64,000 nt of DNA. Origin: Acidobacteriota bacterium. GTDB taxonomy: Bacteria > Acidobacteriota > Vicinamibacteria > Vicinamibacterales > JAKQTR01. Every line of letters begins with the position of its first letter. Position 1 is the first letter of the stretch. Under the pieces are notes generated by a model. It was not told where the DNA came from and searched no databases. It saw only the letters and a list, made by a program, of their open reading frames with translations. The stretch spans positions 1 to 64,000 of the forward strand of contig JAPKZO010000021.1 of the NCBI GenBank assembly GCA_026393755.1, read 5' to 3'. Below are positions 1-8,135 of this stretch, piece after piece. The position numbers and the translations under genes are program-made.

Positions 1-183
1 ATACGCACAATATAGGGCTACCAACCCGATCTGTCAAGCCATATTTAGTGACTACATTATGCGCCCACAAAACCTACGGAAAGATACAGGTTTCGGCCAG
101 AAAGTATGCAATCAGTTACTGTCGACAGCGCGGAACTTCAGACTAACGGACCAACCCGCGAAGCGGCCATCGACAAGTCAGAT
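1..183. other. Window edge, no gene seen
   Basis: This is the stretch downstream of the histidine kinase stop. It is more AT-rich than the rest of the window. I see no convincing reading frame, RNA gene or terminator hairpin in it. Confidence 0.5.
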
Positions 184-2577
184 CTATCCGGCGTCCAGCG
201 CTTCCCTGACCTTGGCAGCCAAACTGTCGATACCGAACGGTTTCTGGATGAAATGCAGGCCTTCATCCAGCACGCCATGCTGGGCGATGACATCGGTGGT
301 GTAACCCGACATGAACAGGCACTTAACCAGAGGAAGAACCGACAGCAGGCTCGTGGCCAGCGCCCGGCCGTCCATCTCTGGCATCACGACATCGGTCATC
401 AACAGATGAATCTTGCCGGCGTGCTCCCTGGCCAGACGGAGGGCTTCCCCCGGCCCGCTGGCCGCCAACACGGTGTACCCCCGCTCTTCAAGCATCCTTC
501 GGGTCAGGGTCAGGAAGGACAGCTCGTCCTCCACGAGCAGGATCGTCTCGTCGCCGCGCAGCATCGTTGTTGCCGCGCCTTCGGGCCGCGCCTTCTCATC
601 TTCTCCCACATGGCGGGGCAGGTAGACCGTGAAGGTCGTTCCCAGATTCAACTCGCTGTTGACGTCAATGTAACCCGAGTTCTGCTTGACGATGCCGTAG
701 ACCGTCGCCAATCCCAGACCGGTGCCTTTGCCCATCACTTTGGTCGTGAAGAACGGCTCGAAGACGTGGGCCACCGTTTCGGGAGTCATGCCCGAGCCAT
801 CGTCGCCGACCGCGAGCCGCACATACTCCCCTGGCACGCAGCCCGTGTGCGAGGCGCAGTAGCCTTCGTCGAGCGTGCTGTTGCCCGTTTCGAGAGTCAT
901 CTTGCCGACGCCCGAGATGGCGTCTCGGGCGTTGACGCACAGGTTGGCCAGGATCTGATCGATCTGCGACGGGTCCACCTTGACGAGCCACAGGTCCTCA
1001 CCCGGCTGCCACTTGAGGTCGATGTTCTCTCCGATGAGCCGCTGCAGCATCCTGAGCATGCCCGCCACCGTGTCGTTCAGGTGCAGGACTTTGGGTGCGA
1101 CGGCCTGTTTGCGGGCAAAGGCGAGCAGTTGGCGAGTCAGGTCGGCAGAGCGCATCGTCGCGTTGCGGATTTCCTCGAGGTCGACATGGAGCGACAAGGC
1201 CGGATCCACCTGCTCGAGCGCCAACTCGGTATGTCCCAGGATCACGCCCAGCATGTTGTTGAAGTCGTGCGCCACGCCGCCCGCCAGGCGGCCGATCGAT
1301 TCCATCTTCTGGGCCTGCTGGAGCTGGGTCTGGAGTGTCGCCTGTTCCTCCTCGGCCCGCCTGGGTGCGGTGATGTCGCGCATGATGGTAGAAATGAACT
1401 TCGGTTCTCCAGTCGAGTTCCTGTGAAGCACCAGCACCTGGGAAACAGGTATTTCACTTCCATTCCGATGCAGCAACACGTTCTCGTTCCGCCATGTTCC
1501 GCCCCTGAAGATGGCAGGGATACCCTCTTCTTCAATCAGTTTCGCGGCCCAAGCCGGATGCATGTCCCCGATCTTCATATGAGAGAGGTCCGCATCGTCG
1601 GGCAACCCCACCATGTGCTTCGCGGCCCGGTTGTGATACTGGAGGTTCCCCTGCACGTCGGCGACTCCGATGAAATCCGGGGATTCCTCGATGATGGCCA
1701 GCAGCCGCGCCTTCTCCTCCTCGCGCGACGTGCGCTCGGTGATGTCTGCCAGTGCCCCGATCACGTAGTCGGCCTTCCCCGTACTGTCGCGCCTGATGTA
1801 GGCGTGGTCATAGGTGTTGGCCCAGGTTCCATCGATGCGACGAAAACGGTATTCGCACTTCCAGACGTCGGCCGGCCCGTTCACGGCGGCGTCGAAACTG
1901 GAGAGCGTCCGATCGCGATCATCTGGATGAACGTGATCGATCCACCACAGCCACGGATCCTCATTCTCGGAAGGTCTGCCGAAGGCCTCCACATACGACG
2001 TGTTGAAGCGAGCGGTGCCGTCCCGGAAATTGATGTCCCACATCCCGTCGTTCGTGGCATTGACCGCCAGACGGTACTGTTCATCGCTTTCCCGTTGCGC
2101 CTGCTCCGCCCGCTTGCGCTCGGTGATGTCCCTGACGACATGCACCACTCCGATGTACCGGCGATGAGCGTCAAGTCTCGGTATGGCTCGAACTTCCAGA
2201 TACCGGTTCAGATGGGGTTCAAACACTTCAGAGACTATCTCTTCCAGTGTTTCGGCACACCGGCAACTCGGACACCCGGCGGGCGGCTTCTCTGTACCGT
2301 GATAACACGCGAAGCACTTCGAGTCTGTGAGCCTGCCCGATAGTGGCAGACTCAGCATTCGACGCGCACTCCTGTTGGCATGGATGATGTTGAACTGACC
2401 ATCATGAACGGTCACCATGTCCGTCAGATTGTCGAAGAGGCCTTCCCATTCGGCACTGGGAGGCAGGCGGGCGTCGTCTCCACCGTCCCGTTTATTGGCG
2501 TCGGGCGCCGCCAGCCCGCGATCGAGCGAACCGTCGGCGTCGTCAGGTCGGCGATCGTCGGTGCTCATTGCGTCCAC
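184..2577 (-). CDS. PAS-domain hybrid sensor histidine kinase/response regulator
   Basis: This is a 797-residue cytosolic hybrid kinase with no visible membrane segment. The order is a first PAS domain (about 45-155), a second PAS (about 165-285), a third PAS (about 290-410), HisKA with the phospho-acceptor motif GGVAHDFNNMLG, HATPase with DGSGM and GTGLGLATVYGIV, and a C-terminal receiver ending in the MTDVVMPEMDG phosphorylation site. The first PAS carries a Cys-rich stretch (CFACYHGTEKPPAGCPSC) that could bind a metal or sense redox state; that role is inference. Each PAS ends in the usual VxRDITER-type connector. The frame starts at 2577, and an in-frame ATG three codons later (2568) is equally plausible. 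The output would pass from His to the attached receiver; no cognate effector is visible beside it. A PAS/helix-turn-helix gene lies upstream on the same strand. Confidence 0.93.
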   Translation of the reverse strand: MDAMSTDDRRPDDADGSLDRGLAAPDANKRDGGDDARLPPSAEWEGLFDNLTDMVTVHDGQFNIIHANRSARRMLSLPLSGRLTDSKCFACYHGTEKPPAGCPSCRCAETLEEIVSEVFEPHLNRYLEVRAIPRLDAHRRYIGVVHVVRDITERKRAEQAQRESDEQYRLAVNATNDGMWDINFRDGTARFNTSYVEAFGRPSENEDPWLWWIDHVHPDDRDRTLSSFDAAVNGPADVWKCEYRFRRIDGTWANTYDHAYIRRDSTGKADYVIGALADITERTSREEEKARLLAIIEESPDFIGVADVQGNLQYHNRAAKHMVGLPDDADLSHMKIGDMHPAWAAKLIEEEGIPAIFRGGTWRNENVLLHRNGSEIPVSQVLVLHRNSTGEPKFISTIMRDITAPRRAEEEQATLQTQLQQAQKMESIGRLAGGVAHDFNNMLGVILGHTELALEQVDPALSLHVDLEEIRNATMRSADLTRQLLAFARKQAVAPKVLHLNDTVAGMLRMLQRLIGENIDLKWQPGEDLWLVKVDPSQIDQILANLCVNARDAISGVGKMTLETGNSTLDEGYCASHTGCVPGEYVRLAVGDDGSGMTPETVAHVFEPFFTTKVMGKGTGLGLATVYGIVKQNSGYIDVNSELNLGTTFTVYLPRHVGEDEKARPEGAATTMLRGDETILLVEDELSFLTLTRRMLEERGYTVLAASGPGEALRLAREHAGKIHLLMTDVVMPEMDGRALATSLLSVLPLVKCLFMSGYTTDVIAQHGVLDEGLHFIQKPFGIDSLAAKVREALDAG

Positions 2578-2884
2578 CCTTCTTGCCCGCCGTCAGTTGC
2601 TGGAGTGACGGCGATCACCAACCCATTGCCTGGAACCCGGGAACCGTCGCGCACCGGTCTTAACCTTCGGCGCGAGATTTCATGCGTTCGGGATCATGGG
2701 TTCGAAACTGGTGACGTCAACCCGGCTCCATCTGCAACCGCTCGATCGACCACCTTGCGTGGCGACACCAGACGAGGTCGGCCCGCACACGTGGAGGGGG
2801 ACTCTGCAGGGAACAGGCAGAGTATCCCACCGGCCGCCGTGCTTCGCAAGGCCGAAGGAGAGCTCCCGAACCCGGAACCGCCAA
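2578..2884. other. Intergenic region upstream of the hybrid kinase
   Basis: About 307 bases lie between the kinase start and the stop of the upstream helix-turn-helix/PAS gene on the same strand. Open frames here do not look protein-like and I see no clear promoter hexamers. It presumably holds the kinase leader. Confidence 0.4.
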
Positions 2885-3409
2885 CTACGGATCCACCGGA
2901 GTAATGAGGGCGAGGACGTAGTGTGCCCCATCGGCGACGACTGGCAGGCGGGTAATGAGGGTTGCGACCTCGGTACCAGTCTTGTGTCGCATCGCCACCC
3001 GGTCGGCGTGACGGGCGACCGTTGGCGGGGTCGAGAACTGATGGTCGGGGTCCGCCGTGAAATTCGACGCCCTGACGCCGACCATTTCTCTCAGCGCGTA
3101 CCCCGATAGTTCTACCAGAGCGCGATTGGCAGAGACGGTGACGCCGTCCTTGATGAGGCAGGCGGCTGTTGGCGTCGCGGTCATGATGTTCCACAACGCC
3201 GCGATCGCCGGGGGCAACGTGTCGTCCGACACGCCCAGGCTCTTGCAGTACCGATGCGCCTCCGCCTTGGAGATGAGCAGCCGCGACCCGAACCGGTTCT
3301 TCCGGCCGATGCGAATCGCCTTAATCTGACCCGCGGCAATCTCGTCGCGAATGAACTTCGCCGAACAACCCACGCGTTTGGCCAGCTCAGCGGTCGTAAC
3401 TATTGGCAC
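2885..3409 (-). CDS. Helix-turn-helix plus PAS domain protein
   Basis: The product is about 174 residues. The N-terminus (VTTAELAKRVGCSAKFIRDE, then IGRKNRFGSRLLISKAEA) reads as an excisionase/MerR-like helix-turn-helix of the HTH_17 kind, which binds DNA. The C-terminal two thirds (from IAALWNIMTATPTAACLIKDG to the end) reads as a PAS domain, including the ANRALVELSGY segment. There is no kinase, so it looks like a one-component sensor-regulator; the ligand is unknown. I chose the GTG at 3409 because it sits directly before the HTH and has a GAGAG sequence upstream. The frame stays open further (ATG at 3511, and up to 3865), but the longer forms would run into the leader and then the body of the divergent gene at 3584. 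It lies just upstream of the hybrid kinase. Confidence 0.7.
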   Translation of the reverse strand: MPIVTTAELAKRVGCSAKFIRDEIAAGQIKAIRIGRKNRFGSRLLISKAEAHRYCKSLGVSDDTLPPAIAALWNIMTATPTAACLIKDGVTVSANRALVELSGYALREMVGVRASNFTADPDHQFSTPPTVARHADRVAMRHKTGTEVATLITRLPVVADGAHYVLALITPVDP

Positions 3410-3583
3410 GCTTGACACTCTCGCATCGAGGCGCGCGCCCGTCAAGCCCGTCTGTCGCCTGTCTGTCGCCTTGTGCGACACACTGAGCGCACCGAGCGCA
3501 CCTGCCATCATTACCCCATTGTCCGCCCCGCGCACGCATGCGACCGTGTTCCGATATTTCCTGAGATCCATTGAGGAAGAACA

Positions 3584-3790
3584 GTGCCCGATACGCGGCT
3601 CTCTCCAGAGGACATCAAGTGGTTGAGGGGGCTCGTCCCGATTTGCGCGTCGTGTAAGAAGATCCGCGACCAGAACGGTGACTGGAAGGACACCGGCACC
3701 CATATCACGGCCGACACCGGCGGGGCATTTTCTCAAGGCCTCTGCCCGGAATGTCTGAAGACGCTGTATCCGGAGTTCGCAAACGACTGA
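3584..3790 (+). CDS. Small Cys-rich PAS-associated domain protein
   Basis: This 68-residue protein has a GTG start with GAGGA at 3573-3577 upstream. Its core LVPICASCKKIRDQNGDW followed by GLCPECLKTLYPEF matches the Cys-X2-Cys ... Cys-X2-Cys segment that is normally found as the C-terminal tail of PAS-containing response regulators and diguanylate cyclases. Here it is a complete stand-alone gene. The four cysteines suggest a zinc or iron site; that is inference. It is transcribed away from the HTH/PAS gene, which suggests that the two share a control region and perhaps a signalling function. Confidence 0.75.
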   Translation: MPDTRLSPEDIKWLRGLVPICASCKKIRDQNGDWKDTGTHITADTGGAFSQGLCPECLKTLYPEFAND

Positions 3791-3905
3791 GCACGCGCGG
3801 GGGCTCAGCGCGTCGTCGAAGATGAGCACCGCACGACGCACGCGCAAGCCGAGGCGGGGCTGCACCTGCGGGCGCAGACCGGTGCGGCATCCGCCCGTTT
3901 AGAGC

Positions 3906-4490
3906 TTATTCGTCGCTCTGTTTGTCCCCCGATTCGTCGGCCAGCTTGACGTCCTCGGGCAGGCTCGTGGCGAAATCATCGAACGGATCAGATGCCGCGG
4001 CGTCCACCGCCGCGTCGTCCACGTCGAACACGCGGTTCCCGCCGCGCACTTTGATCGGCCCCTTTGGCGCGTTCTCCGGCCGCCCCTTTGATTGCGACGT
4101 TCTCTTGCCTTTTGGTGGTGCGGGAGGACCAAAATTGCGCTCTCGCCGGGGCGCGCCGTCGCTGCCGCCAAACGCGGGCGGCCCACCCGGTCGCGGGCTG
4201 AAGCCAGACGACGAACCCATCGGGGGACGCGGTCCCCGCTCTTCTCTGGGTCGGGCTTCGCTCACCGACAAGGTCCGCCCCATGAACGGCTGGCCGTTCA
4301 GCTGGCGAATGACCTCGGTGGCCGCGGCCAGATCCGCGTAGTCCACGAACGCGAATCCGCGAGGGCGGCCTGTTTCGCGATCCATCGGGAGAACGACGGA
4401 CAGCGGTGGCGCGACGCTGGTGACATGGGCCCGAACATCGGCCTCTGTCGCGCTGTAAGGGAGATTTCCAAGAAACAACCGGACTGACAC
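3906..4490 (-). CDS. RRM-domain RNA-binding protein
   Basis: The product is 194 residues. Residues 1-80 form one RNA recognition motif with RNP2 (LFLGNLPYS) and RNP1 (RGFAFVDY), as in the small bacterial and cyanobacterial Rbp proteins. Bacterial RRM proteins bind single-stranded RNA, often in cold adaptation. The remainder is a low-complexity Gly/Pro/Arg-rich stretch with a basic patch (PPKGKRTSQSKGRP) and an acidic tail (DDFATSLPEDVKLADESGD). That tail is unusually long for the family and could tune RNA binding. The gene is divergent from the PPIase lipoprotein gene across about 235 bases. Confidence 0.9.
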   Translation of the reverse strand: MSVRLFLGNLPYSATEADVRAHVTSVAPPLSVVLPMDRETGRPRGFAFVDYADLAAATEVIRQLNGQPFMGRTLSVSEARPREERGPRPPMGSSSGFSPRPGGPPAFGGSDGAPRRERNFGPPAPPKGKRTSQSKGRPENAPKGPIKVRGGNRVFDVDDAAVDAAASDPFDDFATSLPEDVKLADESGDKQSDE

Positions 4491-4725
4491 GCTGTTATTT
4501 CACCTCGTGTTGACGCGGCGATATGCCGCTGGTTGGCGCGATATGTGACTGCTCTGGCGGATCGAAAAGATGGGACGTCAAGGCTTTGGTGCGTGTACCG
4601 GCTTTGACTGTAGCAAACCTCCCGCCTTCGACGCAACAGCGAAACACCAGCCCCATCTCCGCGCCTTGCGTATCGGCAGACGGTCTGGTACCGTGGGATC
4701 CGTTTTTGTCTTTCAGGGAGTTACC

Positions 4726-5772
4726 GTGAAGAGAAGCCTGGTCGTCCTCGCCGTTCTTGCTCTGTCTGCCACCGCCGCCTGCGGAAAGAAGGAGGCGGCC
4801 AAGCCGGCAGCCGCTCCCGCCGCCACGCCAGCCGCCGCGACCGCGCCCGCCGCTGTACCAGCGGGCGCCCCCAAGCCGGTTCCCGCTCAATTGCCAGACG
4901 TGCTCGCCAGGGTCAACGGCGAGAATGTCACACGAACAGAGCTGGAAATGGCCGTGCGGACGCTCGAACAGCGGGCCCAGAGCGCCGTGCCGCCCGAACA
5001 GCGGGACGCCGTGTACCGCCAGGTACTCGATCGCATCATCGGGTTCCACCTGCTCGCCCAGGAGGCCCATGCGCGGAAACTGGTGGCCGCGCCGTGGGAA
5101 TTGGACAAGCAGTTGGGGGATCTCAAGAAGCAGTTTCCCAACGAAGCCGCGTTCAACCAGATGCTCCAGTCTCGAGGCGTGACCGCCGAGCAGTTGCGCA
5201 AGGAGACGGAGGACACGCTGGTCGTGAATCAGATGCTGCAAAAAGAGATCGAGCCGCAGGTCAAGGTGCAGGACGGCGATCTCAAGACGTTCTACGATCA
5301 GAACAAGCCCCGCTTCCACGAGCCGGAGTCGGTGCACGCCAGCCATATCCTGATCCGCGCCGAAGAACAGGCCGACGGCGCCACCAAGGCCCGGGCCAAG
5401 GCGCAGGCGGCCGATCTTCTGTCGCAGATCAAGAAGGGCGCCAAACTTGCCGATCTTGCCAAGAAGTTCTCCCAGGATCCCGGCTCCGCGCAGAACGGCG
5501 GCGATCTCGGCTTCTTCGCCCGCGGCCAGATGGTCGCCCCGTTCGATCAGGCGGTCTTCGCCCTGAAGCCGGGCCAGATGAGCGGCGTGGTCGAGACCCC
5601 GTTCGGCTATCACATCATTCAGTCGCACGAGACCAAACCCGCGCGCGACGTCGGGTTCGACGAAGTGAAGGAACAGATTCGCGAGTACCTCGCCACTCAG
5701 CAGCGGGAACAGAAGAGCCAGGTGTTCGTGGATCAGCTGAAGGCCAAGGGCAAGATTACTGTGCTGATCTAG
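4726..5772 (+). CDS. Periplasmic peptidyl-prolyl isomerase lipoprotein (SurA/PrsA type)
   Basis: The product is 348 residues, starting at GTG 4726 with the Shine-Dalgarno sequence AGGGAG at 4715-4720. The N-terminus KRSLVVLAVLALSATAAC is a lipoprotein signal with the acylated Cys followed by a Lys/Ala/Pro-rich linker. A SurA-like N-terminal chaperone region follows (VNGENVTRTELEMAVRTLE), then a parvulin rotamase domain (VHASHILIRAEEQ ... GGDLGFFARGQMVAPF ... FGYHIIQ). Proteins of this type catalyse cis-trans prolyl isomerisation and help fold outer-membrane proteins, which fits a genome with large TonB receptors. The frame is open upstream to 4570, but that part is not protein-like. Confidence 0.92.
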   Translation: MKRSLVVLAVLALSATAACGKKEAAKPAAAPAATPAAATAPAAVPAGAPKPVPAQLPDVLARVNGENVTRTELEMAVRTLEQRAQSAVPPEQRDAVYRQVLDRIIGFHLLAQEAHARKLVAAPWELDKQLGDLKKQFPNEAAFNQMLQSRGVTAEQLRKETEDTLVVNQMLQKEIEPQVKVQDGDLKTFYDQNKPRFHEPESVHASHILIRAEEQADGATKARAKAQAADLLSQIKKGAKLADLAKKFSQDPGSAQNGGDLGFFARGQMVAPFDQAVFALKPGQMSGVVETPFGYHIIQSHETKPARDVGFDEVKEQIREYLATQQREQKSQVFVDQLKAKGKITVLI

Positions 5773-5847
5773 AATCGAAATTTGCTATTCTGTAAGTGAC
5801 AACGTCGTGTCGTGCCCATCGTGGCACTGATCTGGAGGAAACCGGTT

Positions 5848-6099
5848 ATGTCGATGTTCATCAATGAAGCCGATTGCATCAGTTGCGGCGCCTGCGAGCC
5901 CGAGTGTCCGAATGAGGCAATCACCCAGGCGGAATCTGTGTACGTTATCGCCGTCGACAAGTGCACCGAGTGCGTGGGCGCCCACGAGACCGCCAAGTGC
6001 GTCGAAGTCTGCCCGGTGGACGGCTGCGTCGTCACGGACCCCAACCACGTTGAGTCGCGTGGCGACCTCGAAGCGAAGTACGCCCGGCTCCACGGCTAG
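5848..6099 (+). CDS. 2[4Fe-4S] ferredoxin (YfhL-like)
   Basis: This 83-residue cytosolic electron carrier starts at ATG 5848 with GGAGG at 5834-5838. The first cluster motif is CISCGACEPECP (Cys-X2-Cys-X2-Cys-X3-Cys-Pro). The second is CTECVGAHETAKCVEVCP, where the insertion between the second and third cysteines is typical of YfhL/Alvin-type ferredoxins. It follows the PPIase gene by 75 bases, and a strong GC hairpin lies just after it. The redox partner is not visible in the neighbourhood. Confidence 0.93.
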   Translation: MSMFINEADCISCGACEPECPNEAITQAESVYVIAVDKCTECVGAHETAKCVEVCPVDGCVVTDPNHVESRGDLEAKYARLHG

Positions 6100-6133
6100 G
6101 CGTTCGTCGCAGTCCGCACCGCTGGATGGTGAC

Positions 6134-6155
6134 CGGGGGACCCGCGGGTCCCCCG
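6134..6155 (+). terminator. GC-rich hairpin after the ferredoxin gene
   Basis: A 10-bp perfect stem is formed by CGGGGGACCC (6134-6143) and GGGTCCCCCG (6146-6155) with only two unpaired bases. It starts 35 bases after the ferredoxin stop. There is no T-run, so if it is a terminator it is not a textbook intrinsic one. Confidence 0.45.
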
Positions 6156-6173
6156 TCCTGTGTACGCCGACAG

Positions 6174-6191
6174 ATCGCTCCCGGAGTGATT
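6174..6191. repeat. Copy of the AATCACTCC palindromic element (degenerate left arm)
   Basis: The sequence ATCGCTCC-C-GGAGTGATT matches the dispersed palindrome described at 26819, 41793 and 44753. One base of the left arm differs (G for A, leaving a G-T pair), and the right side continues as TATC like the other copies. It sits 42 bases upstream of the DUF3108 gene start. Confidence 0.75.
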
Positions 6192-6232
6192 ATCGCGGGG
6201 AGCGGCTGGTTGTGTATGATCGGGTGACACCC

Positions 6233-7123
6233 ATGGCCCACATCCACATTTCACGTCGCCTCGCGGCCTTCATCATTCTGTGCGTGGTTGCACTCGCCAG
6301 CCTCAGCGCAGCCGCTCCGGACGTCACGCAGACCAAACCAGGCACCCGGGTCGGCGCGAGGCCCCAGGGAACACAATCCCCCAGGCGCCAGCCGGCAAAG
6401 ACCACGGCCGTCCCGGTCCGGGCGCCGAAGATCGAGCGGCCCGTGCCATTCGCCGCGGGAGAGACGCTGTCGTACGACATCTCGTGGTCGATGGGCTATC
6501 TCACCGCCGGCACCGCGACACTGCGGGTGATCGACAAGCATCCTTCCTACGGATCGCTGGCGTACTACATCGTCGGTGAGGGCAGTCCGACGCCGATGCT
6601 GGCGAAGTTGTACGCCCTGTACTACAAGGCCGATTCGCTGCTCGACGCCTACACCCTCACGTCCCAGCGCGGTTCCGTCTACAGCAACGAGAACGGCAGA
6701 ACGCGGATGAAGTCGCTGCGATTCAACCCCGACGGCAGGACGGCACTCTTCGAGATGCAGACCTCCACCAACATGAAGAAGGACATCGCGGTGCCCGCGC
6801 AGTCGCAGGATGCGCTGTCTGCCCTCTTCGCGTTGCGCGCGATGCCGCTTGCGCCGGGAACGACCATCAAGATGCCGGTCTGCATCAGCGACGTCGTCTA
6901 CTACATGTCCGCGACGGTTGGCGCCAGAGAGAGCGTGAAGACGGGCCTCGGCACGCAGTCCGCGCTGAGGATCACGCCGATGGTGACTGATGCCGCGGGC
7001 AAGTCGGTCAGCCGCCCGCTGTCGCTCTGGCTCTCCGACGACGCGAAAAAGGTACCGCTCCGGTTGCAGGCGGATCTGGCTGTTGGCAGCTTCAACCTGG
7101 TCCTGAGAGAAGCGAAGTTCTAG
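6233..7123 (+). CDS. DUF3108 domain-containing exported protein
   Basis: The product is 296 residues. I chose ATG 6233 because it begins a clear signal sequence (HISRRLAAFIILCVVALASLSAAA); the upstream open frame lies inside the ferredoxin gene. After a basic, Pro-rich linker comes a DUF3108-type beta-rich domain (FAAGETLSYDISWSMGYLTAG ... ending LAVGSFNLVLREAKF). Proteins of this family are periplasmic or outer-membrane associated and of unknown function. The 3' end overlaps the converging GT2 gene by 32 bases. A copy of the palindromic repeat lies in the leader. Confidence 0.85.
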   Translation: MAHIHISRRLAAFIILCVVALASLSAAAPDVTQTKPGTRVGARPQGTQSPRRQPAKTTAVPVRAPKIERPVPFAAGETLSYDISWSMGYLTAGTATLRVIDKHPSYGSLAYYIVGEGSPTPMLAKLYALYYKADSLLDAYTLTSQRGSVYSNENGRTRMKSLRFNPDGRTALFEMQTSTNMKKDIAVPAQSQDALSALFALRAMPLAPGTTIKMPVCISDVVYYMSATVGARESVKTGLGTQSALRITPMVTDAAGKSVSRPLSLWLSDDAKKVPLRLQADLAVGSFNLVLREAKF

Positions 7124-8135
7124 CACTCCACGGCCAGCGTCCGCCGGTTGCCAGATTCACGACAGCTCCGGACCCCCAGCACAGGTGGATCGTCGCGAAC
7201 GCCGCCATCAGAGACGGCAGCAGTCTCCACTTCCCCGCTTTCCTGGCCGCATCGGCGCCCGCCAGCGCGAGCACAGCCACGTAGATCGCCAGCAGGCCCG
7301 CCAGACCCATGCGTGCGACCTGCGACACGGCGGCCAGCAGGCTGAGCCCAATCAATGCGGCGACAAAAGCGGCGGGCACGGCCTGCCGCCATCTGAGCGA
7401 TGCGGGATGCTGCCTCAACATCGCCACTTTCCACCAGCCATACCGGAAGTACTGCCGCGCCAGCGCGCCGAACGTGGCCCGTGCAAAGTACCTGGATCGG
7501 ATGGCTGGGTCGAGGATGACGCGACGGCCGCTCGCGCGGACACGATAGTTGAATTCGTAGTCTTCGTTGGTCAGAAGATCTTCGTTGAGGCCGCCAAGCT
7601 CCGTCCACAGCGTCTTCCGGTAGCAGCCGAACGGCACCGTGTCGACCTCCTGCCGCGCCGTCGTCGCATGCGCAATCCGGTACGCGGCATCCCCTGCCCC
7701 GGCCGGATGCGAACCCGCGCGCGCGATCGCCTCGGCAACCAGTGTGTCCGCTCCAGGCGCCACCTGCCATACGCCGCCGACCACGCCGGCTTCGACCCGC
7801 TCCTCGAGGGCCGAAACGGCCAGAGCGATGTACTTGGGATCAGGAATGCAGTGGCCGTCGAGCCTGACGATCACATCTCCGGTGGCTCGACCGACACCCG
7901 CATTGACCGCAGCCGGAATCGACGCCTTCACCACCGGCACGACACGCAGCGTGAGATCCGGATGATCGCGACAGTACGCGGCCACCACGTCCGCCGTCCC
8001 ATCCGAAGAACTGTCGACGATGAGAATTTCACTCGCGCCGTACGTCTGCTGCCGGATCGCGTCGAGCAGACTCGTGATGTGCGTCGCCTCGTTCCGGCTC
8101 GGCACCACGACCGAGACGCGACTGGCGTTTGTCAT
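7092..8135 (-). CDS. Glycosyltransferase family 2 with C-terminal membrane segments
   Basis: The product is 347 residues. The N-terminal GT-A fold starts VSVVVPSRNEATHITSLLDA and carries the IVDSSSDGT nucleotide-binding segment and a VRLDGHCIPD motif in the DxD position. Two or three hydrophobic segments follow at the C-terminus (FVAALIGLSLLAAVSQVA, LLAIYVAVLALAGADA), so catalysis is probably on the inner face of the membrane. The start at 8135 overlaps the upstream flippase stop as ATGA (8132-8135), so the two genes are translationally coupled. Together they suggest assembly and translocation of a glycolipid; the acceptor is unknown. Confidence 0.88.
   Translation of the reverse strand: MTNASRVSVVVPSRNEATHITSLLDAIRQQTYGASEILIVDSSSDGTADVVAAYCRDHPDLTLRVVPVVKASIPAAVNAGVGRATGDVIVRLDGHCIPDPKYIALAVSALEERVEAGVVGGVWQVAPGADTLVAEAIARAGSHPAGAGDAAYRIAHATTARQEVDTVPFGCYRKTLWTELGGLNEDLLTNEDYEFNYRVRASGRRVILDPAIRSRYFARATFGALARQYFRYGWWKVAMLRQHPASLRWRQAVPAAFVAALIGLSLLAAVSQVARMGLAGLLAIYVAVLALAGADAARKAGKWRLLPSLMAAFATIHLCWGSGAVVNLATGGRWPWSARTSLLSGPG

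Noticed and set aside
106-2343. Long plus-strand open frame opposite the hybrid kinase
   Set aside because: It mirrors the kinase codons in high-GC DNA and has no recognisable domain; the minus strand has clear PAS, HisKA, HATPase and receiver motifs.
2578-2884. Small genes in the kinase leader
   Set aside because: The open frames there have no ribosome-binding site and no protein-like composition.
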